Of a stretch of DNA of 64,000 nt, positions 1 through 12,109 are shown in pieces. This DNA is from Hippasteria phrygiana (Eukaryota; Echinodermata; Asteroidea; Valvatida; Goniasteridae): assembly GCA_037893225.1 (NCBI GenBank), contig JAZGUH010000025.1, positions 372,001 through 436,000 on the forward strand, given 5' to 3'. Positions within the stretch are counted from its first letter, which is position 1. Every line of letters begins with the position of its first letter. A program made the position numbers and the translations under genes. The notes beneath the pieces were generated by a model. It was not told the origin of the DNA, searched no databases, and worked only from the letters and a program-made list of their open reading frames with translations.

Positions 1-3000
1 AGATGGAGATGGATTTAGTTTTGCAACTTTCCTTGCCACTTATAATATAGAATTTGTTCACAACCAGGTCTCTGTGGTTAGTTGACTCAATGTACTAACT
101 TGCGAGACCTGTTCCTTGAGATGAAGATGGATTTAGTTTTGCAACTTTCCTTGCCGCTTATAATATGGAATTTGTTCACAACCAGGTCTCAGTGGTTAGT
201 TGACTCAATGTAATAACTTGCGAGACCTGTTACTTGAGATGCAGATGGATTTAGTTTTGCAACTTTCCCTACCGCTTATAATATGGAATTTGTTCACAAC
301 CAGGTCTCAGTGGTTAGTTGACTCAATGTACTAACTTGCGAGACCTGTTACTTGAGATGAAGATGGATTTAGTTTTGCAACCTTCCTTGCCGCTTATAAT
401 ATGGAATTTGTTCACAACCAGGTCTCAGTGGTTAGTTGACTCTATGTACTAACTTGCGAGACCTGTTACTTGAGATGAAGATGGATTTAGTTTTGCAACT
501 TTCCTTGCCGCTTATAATATGGAATTTGTTTACAACCAGGTCTCAGTGGTTAGTTGACTCAATGTACTAACTTGCGAGACCTGTTACTTGAGATGAAGAT
601 GGATTTAGTTTTGCAACTTTCCTTGCCGCTTATAATATGGAATTTGTTCACAACCAGGTGTCAGTGGTTAGTTGACTCAATGTACTAACTTGCGAGACCT
701 GTTACTTGAGATGAAGATGGATTTAGTTTTGCAACTTTCCCTGCCGCTTATAATATGGAATTTGTTCACAACCAGGTCTCAGTGGTTAGTTGACTCAATG
801 TAATAACTTGCGAGACCTGTTACTTGAGATGAAGATGGATTTAGTTTTGCAACTTTCCCTGCCGCTTATAATATGGAATTTGTTCACAACCAGGTCTCAG
901 TGGTGAGTTGACTCAATGTACTAACTTGTGAGACCTGTTACTTGATGAAGATGGATTTAGTTTTGCAACTTTCCTTGCCGCTTATAATAATAATTTGTTC
1001 ACAACCAGGTCTCAGTGGTTAGTTGACTCAATGTACTAACTTGCGAGACCTGTTACTTGAGATGAAGATGGATTTAGTTTTGCAACTTTCCTTGCCACTT
1101 ATAATATGGAATTTGTTCACAACCAGGTCTCAGTGGTTAGTTGACTCAATGTACTAACTTGCGAGACCTGTTACTTGAGATGAAGATGGATTTAGTTTTG
1201 CAACTTTCCTTGCCGCTTACAATATGGAATTTGTTCACAACCAGGTCTCAGTGGTGAGTTGACTCAATGTAATAACTTGCGAGACCTGTTACTTGAGATG
1301 AAGATGGATTTAGTTTTGCAACTTTCCTTGCCGCTTATAATATGGAATTTGTTTACAACCAGGTCTCAGTGGTTAGTTGACTCAATGTACTAACTTGCGA
1401 GACCTGTTACTTGAGATGAAGATGGATTTAGTTTTGCAACTTTCCCTGCCGCTTATAATATGGAATTTGTTCACAACCAGGTCTCAGTGGTTAGTTGACT
1501 CAATGTACTAACTTGCGAGACCTGTTACTTGAGATGAAGATGGATTTAGTTTTGCAACCTTCCTTGCCGCTTATAATATGGAATTTGTTCACAACCAGGT
1601 CTCAGTGGTTAGTTGACTCTATGTACTAACTTGCGAGACCTGTTACTTGAGATGAAGATGGATTTAGTTTTGCAACTTTCCTTGCCGCTTATAATATGGA
1701 ATTTGTTCACAACCAGGTCTCAGTGGTTAGTTGACTCAATGTACTAACTTGCGAGACCTGTTACTTGAGATGAAGATGGATTTAGTTTTGCAACTTTCCT
1801 TGTCGCTTACAGTACGGAATATGTTCACAACCAGGTCTCAGTGGTTAGTTGACTCAATTTACTAACTTGCGAGACCTGTTACTTGAGATGGAGATGGATT
1901 TAGTTTTGCAAATTTCCTTGCCGCTTATAATATGGAATTTGTTCACAACCAGGTCTCAGTGGTTAGTTGACTCAATGTAATAACTTGCGAGACCTGTTAC
2001 TTGAGATGAAGATGGATTTAGTTTTGCAACTTTCCCTGCCGCTTATAATATGGAATTTGTTCACAACCAGGTCTCAGTGGTTAGTTGACTCAATGTAATA
2101 ACTTGCGAGACCTGTTACTTGAGATGAAGATGGATTTAGTTTTGCAACTTTCCCTGCCGCTTATAATATGGAATTTGTTCACAACCAGGTCTCAGTGGTG
2201 AGTTGACTCAATGTACTAACTTGCGAGACCTGTTACTTGAGATGAAGATGGATTTAGTTTTGCAAATTTCCTTGCCGCTAATAATATGGAATTTGTTCAC
2301 AACCAGGTCTCAGTGGTTAGTTGACTCAATGTACTAACTTGCGAGACCTGTTACTTGAGATGAAGATGGATTTAGTTTTGCAACTTTCCTTGCCGCTTAT
2401 CATATGGAATTTGTTCACAACCAGGTCTCAGTGGTTAGTTGACTCAATGTACTAACTTGCGAGACCTGTTACTTGAGATGAAGATGGATTTAGTTTTGCA
2501 ACTTTCCTTGCCGCTTATAATATGGAATTTGTTCACAACCAGGTCTCAGTGGTTAGTTGACTCAATGTACTAACTTGCGAGACCTATTACTTGAGATGAA
2601 GATGGATTTAGTTTTGCAACTGTCCTTTGGCGCTAATAATATGGAATTTGTTCACAACCAGGTCTCAGTGGTTAGTTGACTCAATGTACTAACTTGCGAG
2701 ACCTGTTACTTGAGATGAAGATGGATTTAGTTTTGCAACTTTCCTTGCCGCTTATCATATGGAATTTGTTCACAACCAGGTCTCAGTGGTAAGTTGACTC
2801 AATGTACTAACTTGCGAGACCTGTTACTTGAGATGAAGATGGATTTAGTTTTGCAAATTTCCTTGCCGCTTATAATATTGAATTTGTTCACAACCAGGTC
2901 TCAGTGGTTAGTTGACTCAATGTAATAACTTGCGAGACCTGTTACTTGAGATGAAGATGGATTTAGTTTTGCAACTTTCCTTGTCGCTTATAATTCGGAA

Positions 3001-3146
3001 TTTGTTCACAACCAGATCCCAGTGGTATGTACTAACTTGCGAGACCTGTTACTTGAGATGAAGATGGATTTAGTTTTGCAACTTTCCTTGCCGCTTATAA
3101 TATGGAATTTTTTCACAACCAGGTCTCAGTGGTTAGTTGACTCAAA
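1..3146. repeat. 118-bp satellite array, left block
   Basis: Head-to-tail copies of a unit of about 118 bp: the GGATTTAG landmark recurs at 11, 129 and 247. About 26-27 units are present, mostly differing by single bases. Each standard unit holds a nested inverted repeat, CAGGTCTC with GAGACCTG (8 bp) outside GTTAGT with ACTAAC (6 bp), around an 11-base loop that contains TGACTCA. One unit near 3014-3035 lacks 11 bp, including the TGACTCA. The block ends abruptly inside a unit, after ...GACTCAA, where the LINE begins. No coding function is seen. Confidence 0.97.
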
Positions 3147-6100
3147 GGGGTGTGAAAATGGCATGGGATATGCATAACAGCTGGTCCTTGGCCGTGCGGG
3201 TACCTAACTGAAAGGTGAAGAGGAGGGCAATCCAACATAAGCCCCTACCCTGATATTGTTTTGCCTCTGCCCATGCAAATGTCTAGTCCCTGCCTCCAAG
3301 CGGAGCACCCCGGACAACTGCTCACTAACGAGCAGGCTGAGTGGGAGAGACGACTGGGTTCCATGCCCCCAGAATAAAATTAGGCTGGATGTCAACAAAA
3401 CAACAGTAACAGCAAATTGACTAAGGGTGAGGTAACCCCGACAGAAACCTCTACTGACAACTCGCCCTGCCAGCGCGTCAGTATATGGCAAAAAACCTTC
3501 ATGTACTAACTATGAAAGACAACGTCAAGGAAGGCCGTAGAGCCCATGGCCAAAATGGGTACCATCGTAAAAATGGTAAACAACTGCCCAGTCATTCCTA
3601 CTCAGAGGCAAGACCTCATGATGAAGTGCTGCAGCCAAAGCCACAAGGAAGCTCCAAAGAGAAGAGTGGAAGCTTCAGGACTGACGGGAGTAAGAAGACG
3701 GGAGAAAAATTGCACATTTGCACATACAACACAAGGACACTTCGCACCAATGAGTCACTTAAACATCTGATGGATGATCTTAAAGATTTTAAATGGGACA
3801 TAATTGGTCTAGCAGAGACAAGGAGAGAGGGAGAAGGATTAGAAGAATTGGAAGGGGGGGCATGGCTATTCAACAAAGGAGCAACAGAAATAAATAAGAA
3901 TGCAAGAGGAACTGGATTTCTAATTCACCCTAAAATTAAAGACCACATTATTGAAATAAAAAGTCACTCAAATCGAGTAGTATCACTCAGGATCCAACTT
4001 ACAGGAAGTGAAGAGATCTGCATAATCCAAGTGTATGCACCAACTAGTGACTATGATGATGACGAAATAGAACAATTTTATGAAGACATCACAAAGGCAA
4101 CAGAAGAACATAAAGCAAGCTACACCATAGTAATGGGAGACTTCAACGCCAAAGTCGGCAAACAACAACCTGGAGAGGAAAACATCATTGGAAAGTTTGG
4201 AACAGGAGAACGAAATAAAAGAGGAGAGACTATGCTAGAGTTCGCAGCTCAACAGAGTCTAATAATATCAAATACATTCTTCAAGAAAAAAGACAACAGA
4301 TATTGGACATGGGAAAGCCCAAACGGAAATACCAGGAATCAAATCGACTTTATACTCAGTAACCACAGAGGAATTGTTGACAACTGTGAAGTTATCACTA
4401 CAGTGGACATTGCTAGTGACCACAGGATGGTAAGAGCAACTATAAGCATCAACAAAAAGCTAGCCAGACTAAAGTTCATAAACAACAAAAGAAAGAAAAG
4501 TGTGAACCTCTTACGCTTAAGAGAAAAACAGGAGGAATTTCAAATAAGACTGAAAAATAGGTTTGATATACTAGCAGAAGAGAATGAAGACATAAATACC
4601 AGAAGTGAGGAGATAACAAAAATAATACTAGAAGAAGCAGCAACTATGGCACCATCAGACAAAAACAACAGCCAGAAGAGTGAAAAGGATAAGGAGTTAA
4701 ACAAACTGGACACAAGACGAAAGAAACTGAGAGAAAACACTAACAAATCACACAGGGAGAAGATTGAGTATGCCGAGTTAGTAAAAACAACAAGAAAGAT
4801 AAGACGCCAAAGAAGTAGAAAAAGACGGGAAGAACAAATCCAAGAAATCCTGAAGTCAAGAAAGGGAACAAAAGAAATCTCTAAGCTCAGCAGAAAGAAA
4901 ACAAGAATCCAGCAGCTAAGGAACTGTGAGGGAACAATGACATCAAACAGGGAGGAAATTCTAAAAGTATGCTCAGATTTTTATCAAGAACTATATAGCT
5001 CAAGAGCAGAAGAGAATGACCAAACTGAAGAACAAATCATATCACCAGAAAACTCAGAAATACCGCATATAACACAACAGGAGGTTGAAGAAGCACTAAA
5101 ACAAATGAAAACGAACAAGGCACCGGGAACAGATGAACTAACAAGCGATATACTTAAAGAAGGTGGCAAAGTGATAGTCATACAATTGGTAAAACTGTAC
5201 AATCAAATAATGAAAGACCATAGAATACCAACAAAATGGAAAGAAGCGAAGATAATTCTTCTTCACAAAAAAGGGGATAAAGCCGACATCAAAAACTACA
5301 GACCAATAAGTTTATTATCCCACATGTACAAGATATTCACAAGAATTATTCAAAACAGGATCAAGACTGAATTAGACAGACAACAACCAAGAGAGCAGGC
5401 AGGCTTCCGAAGAGGCTATTCAACAGTGGACCACCTGTATACAATAAATCAGCTAATTGAAAAGGCAAATGAATATCAGCTAAACCTATGTCTTGGGTTT
5501 ATTGATTACGAGAAGGCCTTTGATTCGGTAGAGCATAAAGATCTATTTAAGGCTCTTCGAAAAACAGGAATTAATGAAGGATACATATGCATCCTAGAAG
5601 AAATATACACAAATGCGACAGCTAGAATCCATCTGGATAAGGACGTTTCAGAAATCGTGAAGATAAATAAGGGAGTGAGACAGGGAGACACCTTGTCACC
5701 AAAAATGTTTACATCGGCAATGGAACAAGTCTTTAAGAAACTACCCCTGGAAGAAAGAGGAATCAACATAGACGGTGAAAGACTAACAGACCTCCGCTAT
5801 GCAGATGACGTAGCCTTAACTACCTCTTCAGTGGAAGACATGGAAATTCAATTAAATCACCTAAACGGGGAGAGCCAAAGAATTGGACTGAAAATGCATA
5901 AGGGGAAAACAAAATATATGACGAACTATAATACAGATTCCACCATCAAAGTAGAAAATCATGACATAGACAGAGTTGATGAATACAAATACCTTGGTCA
6001 AATATTAAAGATGAAAGACTGCACACACGAAGAAGTATTGATAAGGATAAAAGCAGGTTGGATGAGTTTTGGAAGGCACAAAGAAATTCTCTGTGACAAG

Positions 6101-6585
6101 AATATATCAATGGCATGGAGAAGGCAAATATACGACCAGTGCGTGCTACCAACTATGACATATGCTGCAGAAACATGGACAACAACAAAATACCTAGAAA
6201 CCAAACTACAAACAGCACAAAGGGCAATGGAGAGAAGAATGCTACACATATCCATCCGGGACAAAATAAGATGCAGTGATATCAGAAAGAAAACAGGACT
6301 TAAGGACATAATTGAAAAAATCAAAGAAGCAAAGTGGAGATGGGCTGGACATGTGGCACGTTTGAAAGATAACAGATGGACCAGAAGAATTTCAGAGTGG
6401 CAACCACGAACAGGAAAGAGAAAACCAGGCAGACAGAAAAAGAGATGGAGAGACGACATCACATCCTACATGGGTATAACATGGACAACACAGGCACAAG
6501 AAAGAAGGACATGGAAAGCACATGAAGAGGGCTACATCCGACAATGGATGAACACGGCCTAGGCAAGGCAAGGCAAGGCAATAAC
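3147..6585 (+). mobile_element. Full-length RTE-like non-LTR retrotransposon
   Basis: The element interrupts the satellite: the unit reads ...GACTCAA before it and ATAACTTGCG after it, so only about TGTA of the unit is lost and no target duplication is visible. It has a ~340-bp 5' leader, one ORF (3485-6562), and almost no 3' UTR. It ends in short repeats of GGCAA (about 6565-6585). A single APE-RT ORF of about 1000 codons, a very short 3' UTR and a tandem-repeat tail in place of poly(A) are typical of the RTE clade. The clade call is by recognition, not by phylogeny. The intact ORF suggests a recent insertion. Confidence 0.9.
3485..6562 (+). CDS. LINE endonuclease-reverse transcriptase (RTE-like)
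   Basis: Intact 1025-residue protein that nicks target DNA and copies its own RNA there. An apurinic-type endonuclease occupies about residues 76-320: YNTRTL (N82), AETRR (E111), QVYAPT (Y184), MGDFNAKV (D219, N221), NQIDFIL (D288) and SDH (311-313). A basic, helical linker spans about 330-480. The reverse transcriptase runs about 530-800 with KAPGTD, YRPISLL, QAGFRRGYST, DYEKAFDSV, GVRQGDTLSP and the catalytic RYADDVAL (A-D-D 773-775). The C-terminal part ends in WRWAGHVARLKDNRW and a basic tail, as in RTE/BovB-like proteins. The first 75 residues are low in recognisable features, so a start at a later methionine is possible. No stop or frameshift is seen and all core catalytic residues are present, so the copy could be active. 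The TAG stop lies about 20 bp from the element's end. Confidence 0.95.
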   Translation: MAKNLHVLTMKDNVKEGRRAHGQNGYHRKNGKQLPSHSYSEARPHDEVLQPKPQGSSKEKSGSFRTDGSKKTGEKLHICTYNTRTLRTNESLKHLMDDLKDFKWDIIGLAETRREGEGLEELEGGAWLFNKGATEINKNARGTGFLIHPKIKDHIIEIKSHSNRVVSLRIQLTGSEEICIIQVYAPTSDYDDDEIEQFYEDITKATEEHKASYTIVMGDFNAKVGKQQPGEENIIGKFGTGERNKRGETMLEFAAQQSLIISNTFFKKKDNRYWTWESPNGNTRNQIDFILSNHRGIVDNCEVITTVDIASDHRMVRATISINKKLARLKFINNKRKKSVNLLRLREKQEEFQIRLKNRFDILAEENEDINTRSEEITKIILEEAATMAPSDKNNSQKSEKDKELNKLDTRRKKLRENTNKSHREKIEYAELVKTTRKIRRQRSRKRREEQIQEILKSRKGTKEISKLSRKKTRIQQLRNCEGTMTSNREEILKVCSDFYQELYSSRAEENDQTEEQIISPENSEIPHITQQEVEEALKQMKTNKAPGTDELTSDILKEGGKVIVIQLVKLYNQIMKDHRIPTKWKEAKIILLHKKGDKADIKNYRPISLLSHMYKIFTRIIQNRIKTELDRQQPREQAGFRRGYSTVDHLYTINQLIEKANEYQLNLCLGFIDYEKAFDSVEHKDLFKALRKTGINEGYICILEEIYTNATARIHLDKDVSEIVKINKGVRQGDTLSPKMFTSAMEQVFKKLPLEERGINIDGERLTDLRYADDVALTTSSVEDMEIQLNHLNGESQRIGLKMHKGKTKYMTNYNTDSTIKVENHDIDRVDEYKYLGQILKMKDCTHEEVLIRIKAGWMSFGRHKEILCDKNISMAWRRQIYDQCVLPTMTYAAETWTTTKYLETKLQTAQRAMERRMLHISIRDKIRCSDIRKKTGLKDIIEKIKEAKWRWAGHVARLKDNRWTRRISEWQPRTGKRKPGRQKKRWRDDITSYMGITWTTQAQERRTWKAHEEGYIRQWMNTA

Positions 6586-9500
6586 TTGCGAGACCTGTTA
6601 CTTGAGATGGAGATGGATTTAGTTTTGCAAATTTCCTTGCCGCTTATAATATGGAATTTGTTCACAACCAGGTCTCAGTGGTGAGTTGACTCAATGTACT
6701 AACTTGCGAGACCTGTTACTTGAGATGAAGATGGATTTAGTTTTGCAACTTTCATTGCCGCTTATAATATGGAATTTGTTCACAACCAGGTCTCAGTGGT
6801 CAGTTGACTCAATGTAATAACTTGCGAGACCTGTTACTTGAGATGAAGATGGATTTAGTTTTGCAACTTTCCTTGCCACTTATAATATGGAATTTGTTCA
6901 CAACCAGGTCTCAATGGTTAGTTGACTCAATGTACTAACTTGCGAGACCTGTTACTTGAGATGCAGATGGATTTAGTTTTGCAACTTTCCTTGCCGCTTA
7001 TAATATGGAATTTGTTCACAACCAGGTCTCAGTGGTTAGTTGACTCAATGTAATAACTTGCGAGACCTGTTACTTGAGATGAAGATGGATTTAGTTTTGC
7101 AACTTTCCCTGCCACTTATAATATGGAATTTGTTCACAACCAGGTCTCAGTGGTTAGTTGACTCAATGTACTAACTTGCGAGACCTGTTACTTGAGATAA
7201 AGATGGATTTAGTTTTGCAACCTTCCTTGCCGCTTATAATATGGAATTTGTTCACAACCAGGTCTCAGTGGTTAGTTGACTCTATGTACTAACTTGCGAG
7301 ACCTGTTACTTGAGATGAAGATGGATTTAGTTTTGCAACTTTCCTTACCGCTTATAATATGGAATTTGTTCACAACCAGGTCTCAGTGGTTAGTTGACTC
7401 AATGTAATAACTTGCGAGACCTGTTACTTGAGATGGAGATGGATTTAGTTTTGCAAATTTCCTTGCCGCTTATAATATGGAATTTGTTCACAACCAGGTC
7501 TCAGTGGTTAGTTGACTCAATGTAATAACTTGCGAGACCTGTTACTTGAGATGGAGATGGATTTAGTTTTGCAAATTTCCTTGCCGCTTATAATATGGAA
7601 TTTGTTTACAACCAGGTCTCGGTGGTTAGTTGACTCAATGTACTAACTTGCGAGACCTGTTACTTGAGATGAAGATGGATTTAGTTTTGCAACTTTCCTT
7701 GTCGCTTATAATTCGGAATTTGTTCACAACCAGATCCCAGTGGTATGTACTAACTTGCGAGACCTGTTACTTGAGATGAAGATGGATTTAGTTTTGCAAC
7801 TTTCCTTGCCGCTTATAATATGGAATTTGTTCACAACGAGGTCCCAGTGGTTAGTTGTCTCTATGTACTAACTTGCGAGACCTGTTACTTGATATGAAGA
7901 TGGATTTAGTTTTGCAACTTTTCTTGCCGCTTATAATATGGAATTTGTTCACAACCAGGTCATAGTGGTTAGTTGACTTAATGTACTAACTTGCGAGACC
8001 TGTTACTTGAGATAAAGATGGATTTAGTTTTGCAACTTTCCTTGCCGCTTATAATAATAATTTGTTCACAACAAGGTCATAGTGGTTAGTTGACTCAATG
8101 TACTAACTTGCGAGACCTGTTACTTGAGATGAAGATGGATTTAGTTTTGCAACTTTCCTTGCCGCTTATAATATGGAATTTGTTCACAACCAGGTCTCAG
8201 TGGTTAGTTGACTCAATGTACTAACTTGCGAGACCTGTTACTTGAGATGAAGATGGATTTAGTTTTGCAACTTTCATTGCCGCTTATAATATGGAATTTG
8301 TTCACAACCAGGTCTCAGTGGTTAGTTGACTCAATGTACTAACTTGCGAGACCTGTTACTTGAGATGAAGATGGATTTAGTTTTGCAACTTTCCTTGCCG
8401 CTTATAATATGGAATTTGTTCACAACCAGGTCTCAATGGTTAGTTGACTCAATGTATACTAACTTGCGAGACCTGTTCCTTGAGATGAAGATGGATTTAG
8501 TTTTGCAACTTTCCTTGCCGCTTATAATATGGAATTTGTTCACAACCAGGTCTCAGTGGTTAGTTGACTCAATGTACTAACTTGCGAGACCTGTTACTTG
8601 AGACGAAGATGGATTTAGTTTTGCAACTTTCCTTGCCGCTTATAATATGGAATTTGTTCACAACCAGGTCTCAGTGGTTAGTTGACTCAATGTAATTACT
8701 TGCGAGACCTGTTACTTGAGATGGATTTAGTTTTGCAAATTTCCTTGCCGCTTATAATATGGAATTTGTTCACAACCAGGTCTCAGTGGTTAGTTGACTC
8801 AATGTAATAACTTGCGAGACCTGTTACTTGAGATGAAGATGGATTTAGTTTTGCAACTTTCCCTGCCGCTTATAATATGGAATTTGTTCACAACCAGGTC
8901 TCAGTGGTGAGTTGACTCAATGTACTAACTTGCGAGACCTGTTACTTGAGATGAAGATGGATTTAGTTTTGCAAATTTCCTTGCCGCTAATAATATGGAA
9001 TTTGTTCACAACCAGGTCTCAGTGGTTAGTTGACTCAATGTACTAACTTGCGAGACCTGTTGCTTGAGATGAAGATGGATTTAGTTTTGCAACTTTCCTT
9101 GCCGCTTATAATATGGAATTTGTTCACAACCAGGTCTCAGTGGTTAGTTGACTCAATGTAATAACTTGCGAGACCTGTTACTTGAGATGAAGATGGATTT
9201 AGTTTTGCAACTTTCCTTGCCGCTTATAATATGGAATTTGTTCACAACCAGGTCTCAGTGGTTAGTTGACTCAATGTACTAACTTGCGAGACCAGTTACT
9301 TGAGATGAAGATGGATTTAGTTTTGCAACTTTCCTTGCCGCTTATCCTATGGAATTTGTTCACAACCAGGTCTCAGTGGTAAGTTGACTCAATGTACTAA
9401 CTTGCGAGACCTGTTACTTGAGATGAAGATGGATTTAGTTTTGCAAATTTCCTTGCCGCTTATAATATGGAATTTGTTCACAACCAGGTCTCAGTGGTTA

Positions 9501-10954
9501 GTTGACTCAATGTAATAACTTGCGAGACCTGTTACTTGAGATGAAGATGGATTTAGTTTTGCAACTTTCCTTGCCGCTTATAATATGGAATTTGTTCACA
9601 ACCAGGTCTCAGTGGTTAGTTGACTCAATGTACTAACTTGCGAGACCAGTTACTTGAGATGAAGATGGATTTAGTTTTGTAACTTTCCTTGCCGCTTATC
9701 ATATGGAATTTGTTCACAACCAGGTCTCAGTGGTAAGTTGACTCAATGTACTAACTTGCGAGACCTTTTACTTGAGATGAAGATGGATTTAGTTTTGCAA
9801 ATTTCCTTGCCGCTTATAATATGGAATTTGTTCACAACCAGGTCTCAGTGGTTAGTTGACTCAATGTAATAACTTGCGAGACCTGTTACTTGAGATGAAG
9901 ATGGATTTAGTTTTGCAACTTTCCTTGCCGCTTATAATATGGAATTTGTTCACTACAAGGTCTCAGTGGTTAGTTGACTCAATGTACTAACTTGCGAGAC
10001 CTATTACTTGAGATGAAGATGGATTTAGTTTTGCAACTGTCCTTTGGCGCTTATAATACGGAATATGTTCACAACCAGGTCCCAGTGGTTAGTTGTCTCT
10101 ATGTACTAACTTGCGAGACCTGTTACTTGATATGAAGATGGATTTAGTTTTGCAACTTTCTTTGCCGCTTATAATATGGAATTTGTTCACAACCAGGTCT
10201 CAGTGGTTAGTTGACTCAATGTACTAACTTGCGAGACCAGTTACTTGAGATGAAGATGGATTTAGTTTTGTAACTTTCCTTGCCGCTTATCATATGGAAT
10301 TTGTTCACAACCAGGTCTCAGTGGTAAGTTGACTCAATGTACTAACTTGCGAGACCTGTTACTTGAGATGAAGATGGATTTAGTTTTGCAAATTTCCTTG
10401 CCGCTTATAATATGGAATTTGTTCACAACCAGGTCTCAGTGGTCAGTTGACTCAATGTACTAACTTGCGAGACCTGTTACTTGAGATGAAGATGGATTTA
10501 GTTTTGCAACTTTCATTGCCGCTTATAATATGGAATTTGTTCACAACCAGGTCTCAGTGGTCAGTTGACTCAATGTACTAACTTGCGAGACCTGTTACTT
10601 GAGATGAAGATGGATTTAGTTTTGCAACTTTCCTTGCCGCTTATAATATGGAATTTGTTCACAACCAGGTCTCAGTGGTCAGTTGACTCAATGTACTAAC
10701 TTGCGAGACCTGTTACTTGAGATGAAGATGGATTTAGTTTTGCAACTTTCCTTGCCACTTATAATATGGAATTTGTTCACAACCAGGTCTCAATGGTTAG
10801 TTGACTCAATGTGCTAACTTGCGAGACCTGTTACTTGAGATGAAGATGGATTTAGTTTTGCAACTTTCCTTGCCGCTTATAATATAGAATTTGTTCACAA
10901 CCAGATCCCAGTGGTATGTACTAACTTGCGAGACCTGTTACTTGAGTTGAAGAT
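6586..10954. repeat. 118-bp satellite array, right block
   Basis: Same 118-bp unit as the left block, about 37 copies. Higher-order structure is visible. A unit with GACCAGTTACTTG recurs at about 9293 and 9647, exactly 354 bp (three units) apart, and again near 10234. The 11-bp-deleted unit (AGATCCCAGTGGTATGTAC) occurs near 7733 and 10902 as well as near 3014. The unit with CCTTTGGCGC occurs near 2626 and 10038. The array ends at 10954, where LTR-like sequence starts. Reading frames that run through two or three units (for example 8326-8580) are products of the repeat, not genes. Confidence 0.97.
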
Positions 10955-11447
10955 TGACCCACGAAGCCCTGACGATGCCCTGACGATCCCAAGATGTCTT
11001 ACAAATATAGACAATGATGCATTAATTAAAGACGACCTCCTTAATGCACCATGGCAAGATGTAGGCCCTACTGGACTCTTTTGATGTTGATGAAGTGTGA
11101 TGGACGGATTAACCGTCTCTTCGGGACCCTAACCTCATCACTGAAATGGACTCGGACAAATAGACACCGAAACGTCAACTTCCGTATTCAGTAATTTATT
11201 TGGTATTAACTCCGCATCCAGTATCACGAACCACTGCCTACCGGCTCAACAGTGGATCTTAATATGGAGCTACGAACACATCTATGGCGACCACACGCCT
11301 CCGGAACACAGATGGACTAGCGTGGGCCAAGACAGAGTTCTTATACTAAAAGGGATTCGGATCTAGATCCCACGCCTGTAATCATTGCGTAATCAACAAA
11401 AGCAGTCCAGGTGCATTACATAATTAAAGTATTCCAGATGCATCACA
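10955..11447 (-). repeat. Candidate 3' LTR of the gypsy element
   Basis: On the minus strand a purine run (AAAAAAGAAGGGGC, plus 11451-11464) is followed by TGTGATGCATC. The 493-bp segment begins with TG and ends with CA, its end abutting the satellite. It has a TATAAG box (plus 11340-11345) and an AATAAA signal (plus 11195-11200), in the order expected for an LTR. No second LTR is in the window, so this is inferred from signals and position only. Confidence 0.55.
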
Positions 11448-12109
11448 TACGCCCCTTCTTTTTTAAATTGGCTCCTGCCAATTTAATATTAAAGGACAAT
11501 TAATAAATCATTTTATACAATAAATATCAATTAATTTACATAAGCTGTCCATCTCGCGTGTTGATCTTCCATGATGTTTCAGAGGTAGTTGGAGAAACTC
11601 GATGCGGCCGATCATCGGTTTCCAAGAATTTAACGTTTAAGGCGGAACGTCAAACACTGCTCCGGATCCGATCTTGTTGTAGCTACTTGGAGCCGAGACA
11701 ATGCTTAAATCATAAAAACTTTAATACATACATAACATTTAAATTGTTGGTTTGCCAGTGTCACAGGGTCCCCCAAAGAGAAAGGACCCCGGAGTGGTAC
11801 ATTCAGTCACAACCCCCACAGCATAGATGTCTAGACAGACTAAATGAAGGACAGGTTACACGAACAGTAACAATTTCACAATTAATTTAATTCGTGCCAA
11901 AATTTACCACTCTTTTTCGAGTTGTCCCTTACATGGCTCCTCGAAAGAGTGGAAATTTCACTCTTTTCGAGTGGTTTTCACTCTTGTCGAGTGGTTTTTA
12001 TAAGAGATTCACTCTTTTCGAGAGTGAGTTTTTCACTCTTTTACATCAAGAGAGCATGTTCCTTATTAAAAATCATCCGGCTGCCCCTCTCATCTTCATC
12101 TCCACGAAG
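11448..12109. other. Non-coding gypsy 3' flank with CTCTTTTCGAG motif cluster
   Basis: Contains the polypurine tract (11451-11464) and AT-rich sequence without a convincing ORF. Between about 11907 and 12033 the motif CTCTTT(T)CGAG(TG) occurs five times, once inverted (CTCGAAAGAG). The motif array lies just beyond the stop of the DDE transposase gene and could be a decayed minisatellite or transposase-binding repeats; its role is unknown. Confidence 0.5.

Noticed and set aside
8326..8580. 84-codon ORF on the plus strand
   Set aside because: It is two satellite units read in frame; other units have stops in the same frame.
1..10954. CRISPR-like array
   Set aside because: The whole 118-bp unit repeats with no unique spacers, and the surroundings are eukaryotic.
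6586..10954. Hammerhead in satellite units
   Set aside because: Units lack CUGANGA and GAAA blocks in the required order.
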